Source: an uncultured Prevotella sp.
GTDB lineage: Bacteria > Bacteroidota > Bacteroidia > Bacteroidales > Bacteroidaceae
Reading direction: 5' to 3'
NCBI GenBank assembly: GCA_937892695.1
Contig: CALBJK010000006.1
Coordinates: 1 to 15,517 of the forward strand
DNA length: 15,517 nt
Each line of letters opens with the position of its first letter. The first letter of the stretch is position 1. Of the stretch, positions 6,660 through 13,704 are shown one piece after another. The position numbers and the translations under genes were made by a program. A model generated the notes under the pieces. The model saw only the letters and a list, made by a program, of their open reading frames with translations, did no database searches and was not told where the DNA came from.

Positions 6660-8801
6660 ATGGCAGCATTAGGAAAAATCAGAAGCAAAGGTGTAATCCT
6701 GATTTGTATTATCGGATTAGGCCTTTTTGCATTCATTGCCGAAGAGGCATTCCGATCTTGCGAGTCACACCAGAACGATGAGCGTCAGCAGGTCGGTGAG
6801 GTGTTTGGCGAGAAGATCAGCGTGCAGGATTTTCAAAAACTTGTTGATGAATACACCGAAGTAATCAAAATGCAGCAAGGTCAGGAGAATCTTGACGATG
6901 AACAGCTCAATAGGGTTAAGGACATGGTTTGGAACACTTTTGTCCAGACAAAACTTATTGAAAACGAGACTAAAAAACTTGGTCTGACCGTGACTGACCA
7001 GGAAATGCAGAATGTTCTTTCTCAGGGAACTAATCCAATGCTCATGCAGACACCGTTTGTCAATCAGCAGACAGGACGCTTTGATGCAAATGCTCTTAAG
7101 AAGTTCCTTGCGGATTACAAGTCGCAGAAAAACACGAACCCACAGGTTGCGCAGCAGTATGAGACAATATACAAATACTGGACATTCATCGAGAAGAGTC
7201 TGCGTCAGCAGCTTCTTGCTCAAAAGTACCAAAGTCTGTTCGCCCACTGCTTGATATCTAATAAGGTAGAAGCCAAGATGGCCTTTAAAGATCAGAATGA
7301 GGAGAGCCAGATTCAGCTCGCTGCATTCCCTTATTCTAGTATTGCAGACAACAGGGTTAAAATTTCCGACTCAGACCTCAAGGCTAAGTATGATGAGTTA
7401 AAACCTCGTTTCAAACAGTATGTAGAGAGTCGCGACATAAAATTTGTCGATGTTAAGGTATCCCCTTCTGCTAAAGACCGTGCAGCATTGCAGAAGCAGT
7501 TTGCAGGCTATGCCAAAGATTTGGCTGCCTCTGCCGATCCAGACGCAGTAGTACGGAAGAGCGTTTCGCAGGTTCCCTATTTAGGTGTGCCAGTGACAAA
7601 GGATGCTTTTCCTTACGACATCGCTGCCCGCCTTGATTCCATGGCAGTCGGAAGCACCAGCAAGGTTATTGATAACAAGCAAGACAACACCCTTAACATT
7701 GTAAAGCTTATCTCCAAACAGCAGCTTCCTGACTCAATACAGTTCAGACAGATTCAAATCGGCGGTACTGATGCTGCCGATGCACACAGACGTGCCGATT
7801 CTGTGTATACGGCATTGAAGGCAGGTGCCGACTTCGAGGTTATTGCCAAGAAATACGGACAGACCGGAGAAAAGACTTGGATGACGACCCGTCAGTATCA
7901 GTCTGCTCCTTCAATGGACAAAGACACTAAGAACTATATTACGAGTTTGAACACCATGCCTGTTAACGAAATCAAGAACATCACGCTCACTCAGGGCAAT
8001 CTTATTGTTCAGGTCGTAGACCGCAAGGCAATGGTGAACAAATATGTCGCAGCTGTCATTAAGCATTCTGTTGACTTCTCACGAGACACCTATTCGGCTG
8101 CTTACAATAAGTTCAGCGCATTTGTTAGCGCGAACCAGACATCAGCCGACATTGTCAAGAATGCAAAGAAGAGCGGCTACACTGTGCAGGAGCGTAAGGA
8201 CATAACTACTGCCGAACACAATGTTGCAGGCATACGTGGTACGCGTGATGCACTGAAATGGCTCTTCGAAGCCAAGGATGGAGACGTTTCTCCTCTTTAC
8301 GAGTGTGGCGACAACGACCATTTGCTTCTTGTCGTTCTCGAACGAATCAATCCGAAAGGCTACCGTTCGCTTGACGATCCTCAGGTGAAAGAACTTGTAA
8401 AGGCTGAAGTCTTGAAAGACAAGAAAGCCGAAATGCTTCTTGCCAAGGCTAATGGCGTGAAGAACATTGCTGCGGCAAAGAGTAAAGGTGCTGCTGTCTC
8501 TACGGTCAACCAGATTACATTTGCTGCTCCTACCTTCATTCCTGCTACAGGCGCAAGCGAGCCAGCAATCAGCGGCGCTGTTGCAGCTACAGCCAAGGGC
8601 CATTTCTCTGCACATCCGGTAAAGGGTAATGCCGGCGTTTATGTGTTCCAGGTAGTGAATAAGAAGAATCGCCCCGGCAAGTTCGATGCCAATGCAATGA
8701 TGCAGCAGATTCGTCAGAAGGAACTGCAGGCTGCAGGCAATTTCATGAATGAGCTTTATGTAAAGGCTAAGGTAGTAGACAATCGTTATCTCTTTTTCTA
8801 A
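6660..8801 (+). CDS. PpiD/SurA-like membrane-anchored periplasmic peptidyl-prolyl isomerase and chaperone
   Basis: This 713-residue protein assists folding of exported and outer-membrane proteins. It has a short cytoplasmic N-terminus (MAALGKIRSK), one membrane anchor (about 11-30), then a SurA_N/PpiD_N chaperone region (about 40-230) containing the VGEVFGEKISVQDFQKLVDE motif common in PpiD. A parvulin-type domain follows around 340-455, recognisable from FRQIQIGG, the ADSVYTALKAGADFEVIAKKYGQ helix and the closing IVQVVDRK strand. A second, degenerate parvulin-like region (about 520-580) and a C-terminal chaperone segment with VYVFQVVNKKNRP (about 658-670) complete it. The parvulin part lacks the usual HILV-type start and the catalytic His is not obvious, so chaperone function may dominate. 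The size matches Bacteroidetes relatives (about 710 residues). The gene has its own promoter and leader and a strong terminator immediately after it. Confidence 0.87.
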   Translation: MAALGKIRSKGVILICIIGLGLFAFIAEEAFRSCESHQNDERQQVGEVFGEKISVQDFQKLVDEYTEVIKMQQGQENLDDEQLNRVKDMVWNTFVQTKLIENETKKLGLTVTDQEMQNVLSQGTNPMLMQTPFVNQQTGRFDANALKKFLADYKSQKNTNPQVAQQYETIYKYWTFIEKSLRQQLLAQKYQSLFAHCLISNKVEAKMAFKDQNEESQIQLAAFPYSSIADNRVKISDSDLKAKYDELKPRFKQYVESRDIKFVDVKVSPSAKDRAALQKQFAGYAKDLAASADPDAVVRKSVSQVPYLGVPVTKDAFPYDIAARLDSMAVGSTSKVIDNKQDNTLNIVKLISKQQLPDSIQFRQIQIGGTDAADAHRRADSVYTALKAGADFEVIAKKYGQTGEKTWMTTRQYQSAPSMDKDTKNYITSLNTMPVNEIKNITLTQGNLIVQVVDRKAMVNKYVAAVIKHSVDFSRDTYSAAYNKFSAFVSANQTSADIVKNAKKSGYTVQERKDITTAEHNVAGIRGTRDALKWLFEAKDGDVSPLYECGDNDHLLLVVLERINPKGYRSLDDPQVKELVKAEVLKDKKAEMLLAKANGVKNIAAAKSKGAAVSTVNQITFAAPTFIPATGASEPAISGAVAATAKGHFSAHPVKGNAGVYVFQVVNKKNRPGKFDANAMMQQIRQKELQAAGNFMNELYVKAKVVDNRYLFF

Positions 8802-8834
8802 ATAAGGAGTCGAGTCTTTTACTTTATAATTTAT

Positions 8835-8867
8835 AAAAAGTGTGTCCTTGCGGACACGCTTTTTTTT
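8835..8867 (+). terminator. Rho-independent terminator after the PpiD-like gene
   Basis: The stem GTGTGTCC (8840-8847) pairs with GGACACGC (8852-8859) around a TTGC loop, with one G-T wobble, and is followed by a run of eight T. The five A before the stem can pair with the T-run, so it may also terminate transcription from the opposite strand. Confidence 0.92.
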
Positions 8868-8873
8868 GTTAAT

Positions 8874-8914
8874 GCTGGGTTTATGTGGGTTACTTTTAGT
8901 AACTTTGTCCCAGC
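8874..8914 (+). repeat. Nested inverted repeats around the ArnT-operon promoter
   Basis: The outer arms GCTGGG (8874-8879) and CCCAGC (8909-8914) are perfect inverted repeats. Within them GTTAC (8889-8893) and GTAAC (8899-8903) form a second perfect dyad that overlaps the -7 box. This arrangement is suitable for an operator or a cruciform. It is distinct from the terminator just upstream. Confidence 0.4.
8900..8907 (+). promoter_or_regulatory. -7 promoter box for the ArnT-like operon
   Basis: TAACTTTG matches TAnnTTTG. The predicted start is about 15 bases upstream of the ATG at 8929, giving a short leader. No exact -33 TTTG at ideal spacing was found. The box lies inside nested inverted repeats. 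Confidence 0.55.
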
Positions 8915-8928
8915 AATAAGTAGTAAGC

Positions 8929-10452
8929 ATGAAACGAAGCACGTGGATCTTTTTGGTGGCAATTATTGCTTTGCTGCCGATAATGATATTTAGGGACTAC
9001 ACCCCCGACAACGAATTGCGCTATCTGAGCATAGCCGACGAGGCGTTACGCAACGGAACGTTTTTCACGTTCTCCCACCAAGGTGTGCCCTACGCCGACA
9101 AGCCACCTCTTTATCTTTGGATAGTTATGGCGTGCCGTCTGATTTTTGGATGCTATCCTATGGTGGTTCTTTCCATGTTTTCTCTTGTTCCGGCTCTTGT
9201 CATTGCAGGAGTCATGAATTCGATGGTAGGCAAAGGGTACAACTCTGATTCTATAAAAGAACTGTCAACGGTGATGCTTCTCAGTTGCGGATTGTTCCTC
9301 GGCACAGCAATTGTGGTAAGAATGGATATGCTTATGTGCATGTTCATCGTGCTTGCCGTCAAGTCCTTTTGGAACATGTACACATCTCGGCGTTTTAGCG
9401 GACGTGACACATGGTTATTCCCCATTTACTTGTTTCTTGCCCTTTTCACCAAAGGACCACTCGGCCTGATTATCCCGATGGCAGGTGTGGCCGTATTCCT
9501 TTTGTCTGTCAGAAGACCTAAAATGTTGTGCAAGTGTTTCGGACTGAAGACATGGGCTGTTCTCTTGTTGCTTAGTGGAGTATGGTTCGCAGCAGTCTAT
9601 TTCGAAGGAGGGCACGACTATCTTAACAATCTGCTTTTTCATCAGACCGTCGACCGTGCTGTCTCGGCATTCCACCATCAACGTCCTTTCTGGCATTATG
9701 CAGTATCACTGTGGTATTGCATGCAACCTTGGGCTTTCCTTCTTGTAGGTGTTACAGTGGTTGCGGTGTGCGAGCGTACAGTCAAGAGCGACGTGCAGCG
9801 TTTGTTTCTGAGCATTGCCGTTACGACGTTTGTCGTATTGTCGTGCGTAAGTTCAAAACTCGATGTCTACATGATTCCGGCCTATCCGTTCCTTGTCTAT
9901 TACGCGGTCTCTAACCTGTCCGCATTCAATGATAACAAGTGGGTTCGGCTTTCGGTGGCTGTTCCGTCTGTGATATTTGCAGTTTCACCCATAGCTGTCT
10001 GGTTTATGTCAGATTATCAGTTGCTTGGTAATTTCAGTCCTGTTCTGCTTTATGCAGCATCCTCGTTGCTTTGTCTTACAGGCATAGCTGTTCTTTCAGC
10101 CCTTTACCGTCGTCGTGACGTTGGCAGTGCTGTCTTTTTTATGGGTGGTGGTCTGGCCTTGACAGTCTTTTTGTGTGGCTGGTTTGTGGGCGGTCTTAAT
10201 CCTTATCTCGGTTACGGCGACGTGTGCAAGCTGGCAGCGCAGTCCGGACATAGTGTTCTCGTCGACAAGAATATTTCCGAAGCAGCCGACATGGACGTTT
10301 ATCTAGGCAAGCGGATGAGTCTTGTCGATGCCGACAGTGTCAGTCGTAACGTTCATGGCAAGGATTTTGTCTTGATAACCGATACAGCTAACATATCCAA
10401 ATTTCCCAATCGTACAGCCGAACGTTGTGGCCGGTTGTGCGTCATAAGATGA
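8929..10452 (+). CDS. ArnT-like (GT83/PMT-type) lipid-linked sugar transferase
   Basis: This 507-residue polytopic inner-membrane protein is of the ArnT/PMT class, which moves a sugar from a polyprenyl-phosphate carrier to lipid A or another acceptor on the periplasmic side. The first periplasmic loop has the family pattern: Asp23, then TPDNELRYLSIADEAL (25-40) with acidic Asp27/Glu29 as metal- or catalysis-linked residues, and PYADKPPLYLW (54-64). About a dozen hydrophobic segments follow, and a soluble C-terminal domain begins around residue 425. Known ArnT adds 4-amino-arabinose and Rgt enzymes add galacturonate; the sugar here cannot be read from the sequence. It leads an apparent operon: the GT2 gene starts 23 bases downstream and the LAB_N gene follows, which is the gene set needed for a carrier-lipid pathway. 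The ATG start yields a correct first membrane helix. Confidence 0.85.
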   Translation: MKRSTWIFLVAIIALLPIMIFRDYTPDNELRYLSIADEALRNGTFFTFSHQGVPYADKPPLYLWIVMACRLIFGCYPMVVLSMFSLVPALVIAGVMNSMVGKGYNSDSIKELSTVMLLSCGLFLGTAIVVRMDMLMCMFIVLAVKSFWNMYTSRRFSGRDTWLFPIYLFLALFTKGPLGLIIPMAGVAVFLLSVRRPKMLCKCFGLKTWAVLLLLSGVWFAAVYFEGGHDYLNNLLFHQTVDRAVSAFHHQRPFWHYAVSLWYCMQPWAFLLVGVTVVAVCERTVKSDVQRLFLSIAVTTFVVLSCVSSKLDVYMIPAYPFLVYYAVSNLSAFNDNKWVRLSVAVPSVIFAVSPIAVWFMSDYQLLGNFSPVLLYAASSLLCLTGIAVLSALYRRRDVGSAVFFMGGGLALTVFLCGWFVGGLNPYLGYGDVCKLAAQSGHSVLVDKNISEAADMDVYLGKRMSLVDADSVSRNVHGKDFVLITDTANISKFPNRTAERCGRLCVIR

Positions 10453-10475
10453 TAAACAAAAGAAAATAAGATAAT

Positions 10476-11203
10476 ATGAACAAGACGAGCAATTACGATT
10501 TTACAATCGTGGTACCTGTCTACAATGAAGAAGACAACATTGCTTCGCTCGAAGAACGCCTGTCGACTTTTTTGCCTACAGCTATTTGTCGCTCCTGCGT
10601 ACTTTTTGTTAACGACGGTTCTCGTGACAGCAGTCTGAGTAAGATTGAGAGTGTGTGCAGCCGTCATCCCGACTTTTTCTTTATTTCCCTGGAGCGCAAT
10701 AGCGGACTGAGTGCCGCAATGAAGGCTGGAATAGATGTCGCCGAGTCTCAATACGTAGGCTATATTGATGCCGACCTGCAGATTTCAATCTGCTTTTGGC
10801 CCATCGTTCTGAGTATGAGCTTGTCATGGGCATACGTGCCAACCGTAAGGATTCGTTGTTCAAGAAGTTGCAGTCGAAGATAGCAAACGGCTTCCGCCGC
10901 ATGATGACTCACGACGGAGTAGCCGATACAGGCTGTCCTCTTAAGGTGATGCGTACAGCCAATGCCAAACGTGTGCCTTTCTTTACCGGAATGCACCGTT
11001 TCCTTCCGGCATTGTTCCTGTTACAGAATGCCAGAGTATTGCAGATTCCAGTCCGTCATTTTCCTCGTGTCGCAGGAGTCTCCAAGTATCATCTATGGAA
11101 CCGTCTTGTTTCCCCTTTCATCGATTGTTTCGCTTACCGGTGGATGAAGAAGCGGTACATCAATTATGAGATTGGCGACAACGATATAAATATTCCGGAC
11201 TGA
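10476..11203 (+). pseudogene. GT2 polyprenyl-phosphate sugar transferase, broken by a frameshift
   Basis: An intact relative (ArnC/dolichol-phosphate-mannose-synthase type) charges polyprenyl phosphate with a nucleotide sugar on the cytoplasmic face. The first frame (10476 onward) reads FTIVVPVYNEEDNIASLEE, the NDGSRD motif (46-51) and GYIDADLQ (95-102), which is a normal GT-A fold with its DxD motif. After codon 102 this frame ends in unrelated residues and stops at 10881-10883. The rest of the family continues in another frame from 10781: DFNLLLAHRSEYELVMGIRA, then DTGCPLKVMR and SKYHLWNRLVSPFIDCFAYR, to a TGA at 11201-11203. The residues usually found between DADLQ and DF are missing, so a 13-base deletion best explains the shift. 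Neither half should be active alone; the second half lacks the donor-binding motifs. The stop overlaps the next start by one base (TGATG). Confidence 0.85.
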
Positions 11204-11841
11204 TGAGTGTCGCTACAGCCGCCGTGATGGCGATAGGGTTTACTGCTCAAATATTCTTTTCAGCTCGTATCCTCGTCCAATGGATTATGTCGGAGCGTGC
11301 CCGTCGCGTACTTTCACCCACTGTCTTTTGGGTGTTGAGCATTGCCGGGTCATATCTGCTCTGCCTTTATGGGTGGCTTCGGAGCGATTTCTCAATCGTC
11401 CTCGGCCAGTTCATCTCCTATTACGTCTATCTTTGGAATCTGCGTCTGAAGGGATTGTGGAATAAGATGTTGTTGCCATTCCGTATCGTCCTTGCGCTTA
11501 CTCCGGTAGTGGCTTTAGGTTTTATGTTGAGCGAAGCCAGAGTCGTGGCCGACATGTTCTTCCGCAACGAAGACGTACCCCTGTGGCTGTTGTTGTTAGG
11601 TTCGGTCGGGCAGGTTGTCTTCACGCTACGGTTCGTCTATCAGTGGTTTTATTCTTATCGTCGCCATTTGTCTGTTCTTCCGGCCGGTTTCTGGGTGATA
11701 AGCCTCGTCGGTTCTCTCACGATAGTCAGTTATGGCATAATCAGGCTCGATCCTGTCCTCATTGTTGGACAGTCGTTCGGCCTTGTGGCTTATATCCGCA
11801 ATCTGTGTATCGGCCATCGTGCAGAAAAGCAAGCCAAGTAA
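11203..11841 (+). CDS. LAB_N-family membrane protein with internal duplication
   Basis: This 212-residue, very hydrophobic protein belongs to the lipid-A-biosynthesis N-terminal (LAB_N) family, named after a domain attached to some lipid-A synthesis enzymes; its activity is not established. Two copies of one unit are visible: residues 19-80 and 140-201 align without gaps at 22 of 62 identical positions. Both share FxxRxxxQW, PxxFWxxS, GS, YGxxRxD, GQ and YxxNL. The copies are joined by a linker with one or two further membrane segments (about 91-110 and 126-140). The Pro, Gly-Gln and Asn pattern resembles PQ-loop/SWEET-type half-transporters. Its position after the transferase genes suggests it flips the charged carrier lipid, in the role ArnE/ArnF play in the aminoarabinose pathway; this is inference. 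The start overlaps the GT2 stop by one base. Confidence 0.75.
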   Translation: MSVATAAVMAIGFTAQIFFSARILVQWIMSERARRVLSPTVFWVLSIAGSYLLCLYGWLRSDFSIVLGQFISYYVYLWNLRLKGLWNKMLLPFRIVLALTPVVALGFMLSEARVVADMFFRNEDVPLWLLLLGSVGQVVFTLRFVYQWFYSYRRHLSVLPAGFWVISLVGSLTIVSYGIIRLDPVLIVGQSFGLVAYIRNLCIGHRAEKQAK

Positions 11842-11963
11842 GGCGAGACGACGGCTCTGACAGAGGCGCAGACGGTAATGTGGAATACTTTTTACTAATT
11901 AAAGAAAATATATCCAACGTACATCTTTCAGGGTGTGCGACGGAATAGATAATACAGAATGCA
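11842..11963 (+). other. Intergenic gap before the epimerase gene
   Basis: This 122-base gap has no exact TAnnTTTG box, no U-tailed hairpin and no convincing short gene. It is AT-rich in its second half. Whether the epimerase is read through from the operon upstream cannot be decided by eye. Confidence 0.35.
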
Positions 11964-12983
11964 ATGAGAATATTAGTTACTGGTGCGGCTGGTTTTATCG
12001 GCCACGCCATTATAAAAAGACTTGTTTCAGAACAACATGACGTTGTGGGGATTGACAACATCAATACCTACTACGACATCGGCATCAAGTTTGCGCGTCT
12101 TGCCGACTTGGGCATAGACAGCGAGGACGTGTCAGATGGCTGTCCTGTTCAGAGCCGGTCTTTTGCCCGTTTCCGTTTCCTGCGTCTTGACATAACCGAC
12201 AGTGACGGCATGGCATCGCTTTTCGGTCAGGAGCATTTCGACTGTGTTATAAATCTGGCCGGTCAACCTGGCGTAAGATATTCCATTGAAAATCCATACG
12301 CCTACGTCCAGTCAAACGTTGTCGGCTTTCTTAACCTTCTTGAAAACTGCCGCCATCATCCGGTTAGGCATTTCCTTTACGCATCGTCGAGTAGTGTGTA
12401 TGGCGACAATACCAATGTACCTTTCTCTGAGACCATGCCCACCGATAAGCCAGTCAGCCTTTATGCCGCCACGAAGAAGAGCGACGAGCTTATGGCCTAC
12501 GCCTACAGTCGTCTGTATAAGATTCCGGCTACTGGCCTACGGTTCTTCACGGTTTATGGTCCGTGGGGACGGCCCGATATGGCTCCATTCCTCTTTATGA
12601 AATCCATCATCGAAGGCAAGAAGATACGGGTGTTCAACAACGGTCATCTCAGCCGCGACTTCACTTATATCGATGACATCGTAGACGGTATGATGAGCGT
12701 TCTGACCCATCCTTCCGACGACGCAGTACCTCATCGCGTCTATAATATCGGCCATTCGTCGCCGGTGCAGCTTCTCGACTTCATCTCTGCTATCGAAAGG
12801 GTTACAGGAAGGCAGGCTGTCGAGGAGATGACTGGCATGCAGCCCGGCGATGTCCATTGTACATACGCTGACACGACACGCATAAGCCGCGATTTCGGCT
12901 ATCGTCCGCACGTAAGTATAGACGAAGGCATGAAGAGGTTTTACGAGTGGTACAAGGATTTTTCCCGTCCTGAGAAAGCTTAA
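11964..12983 (+). CDS. NAD-dependent sugar epimerase, UDP-glucuronate 4-epimerase type
   Basis: This 339-residue short-chain dehydrogenase-type epimerase very closely follows the UDP-glucuronate 4-epimerase (CapI/GAE) pattern. It would interconvert UDP-GlcA and UDP-GalA in the cytoplasm. Visible features are the NAD-binding GAAGFIG glycines (7, 10, 13), Asp31 at the end of strand two, NLAGQPGVRYSIENP (97-111), the catalytic serine region SSSSVYGDN (141-149), the Tyr167/Lys171 pair in YAATKK, and GLRFFTVYGPWGRPDM (191-206), which is typical for this subgroup. Length is normal. The preceding ArnT-, ArnC- and LAB_N-like genes suggest the product feeds a polyprenyl-phosphate-linked uronic acid, but it could equally serve capsule or O-antigen synthesis. 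The ABC gene starts 22 bases downstream on the same strand. Confidence 0.85.
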   Translation: MRILVTGAAGFIGHAIIKRLVSEQHDVVGIDNINTYYDIGIKFARLADLGIDSEDVSDGCPVQSRSFARFRFLRLDITDSDGMASLFGQEHFDCVINLAGQPGVRYSIENPYAYVQSNVVGFLNLLENCRHHPVRHFLYASSSSVYGDNTNVPFSETMPTDKPVSLYAATKKSDELMAYAYSRLYKIPATGLRFFTVYGPWGRPDMAPFLFMKSIIEGKKIRVFNNGHLSRDFTYIDDIVDGMMSVLTHPSDDAVPHRVYNIGHSSPVQLLDFISAIERVTGRQAVEEMTGMQPGDVHCTYADTTRISRDFGYRPHVSIDEGMKRFYEWYKDFSRPEKA

Positions 12984-13005
12984 TCCTCTAATTTTCTGGT
13001 TTGTC

Positions 13006-13704
13006 ATGATAGAGATTAAGGACGGCAGTATCAAATATGGCGACCGTGTGCTCTTCATGGGGTTGTCTTTCATGGTGAACAACGGTGAAGCCAGGGCTTT
13101 CTGTGTACCTCACGGACTCGGAAAGACATCTCTCATGCGGGCTTTTGTCGGTCTGCAACCTTTGGCCGAAGGTTTCGTCTCGATAGACGGCGAACCGTTG
13201 TTGCCGTCTGATGTCCGTCTGTTCCGCCGTTTTATGTCCTACATTCCTCAGAACATGGAATTTCCACTTTGTCGGCAGGTGTCCGATTTTGTCAAGACAT
13301 TGTTCCTCTTACGTGTGAATGAAGGTGTCGAATATTCCAAACGACTTCTTATGGACGAATGGGATGTTCTTCTGCTAGACAGAGAACTTTACGATAAAGC
13401 TGTCTCCGACTTGTCTGTAGGCCAGTTGCGTAGGGTTATGATGTCTGTCGCAGGTCTTCTCCATAAGCCTATAGTTGTAATCGACGAACCCTTTATGTGT
13501 CAGGACGAAGCCTCTTCACCGGCCATTGCCGAATGGCTGTGTCGGGTAGCCTCGGACGGCTCATCGGTTCTCGTAGCCTCGTCTGATGCGGCAGAGTGGG
13601 ATATGGACAAGATTGACATTGACGGCCAGGTATTTGGTTTTAATGAAAAGAACTCCAGTCTTTGTTCTCTTAAAGAACAGTCTGTGGATATAAAAGAACA
13701 ATAA
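13006..13704 (+). CDS. Degenerate ABC ATPase (FetA-like)
   Basis: This 232-residue protein has the ABC-ATPase fold, with its partner permease directly downstream. The Walker A loop reads CVPHGLGKTS: Lys40 and Thr41 are kept, but the first glycine of GxxGxGKT is Val34. The Q-loop Gln82 (YIPQN) and Walker B VVIDEP (157-162, Asp160, Glu161) are intact. The signature is LSVGQ (136-140) rather than LSGGQ, and the H-loop His is Ser193 (VLVASSD). In family terms it resembles FetA/YbbL, the ATPase of an exporter linked to iron homeostasis. ATP binding may survive, but efficient hydrolysis is doubtful unless a second site compensates. The stop TAA is followed immediately by the permease ATG, so the two are certainly co-transcribed. 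Confidence 0.75.
   Translation: MIEIKDGSIKYGDRVLFMGLSFMVNNGEARAFCVPHGLGKTSLMRAFVGLQPLAEGFVSIDGEPLLPSDVRLFRRFMSYIPQNMEFPLCRQVSDFVKTLFLLRVNEGVEYSKRLLMDEWDVLLLDRELYDKAVSDLSVGQLRRVMMSVAGLLHKPIVVIDEPFMCQDEASSPAIAEWLCRVASDGSSVLVASSDAAEWDMDKIDIDGQVFGFNEKNSSLCSLKEQSVDIKEQ

Noticed and set aside
8142..8942. Open frame of 266 codons on the minus strand across the end of the PpiD-like gene and the terminator
   Set aside because: It crosses a strong terminator and the next promoter, and is antisense to conserved PpiD residues; the protein has no recognisable features.
10770..10883. Programmed ribosomal frameshift in the GT2 gene
   Set aside because: No slippery heptamer or downstream structure is visible at CAGATTTCAATC, and a simple shift would still leave four family residues missing, so a deletion fits better.
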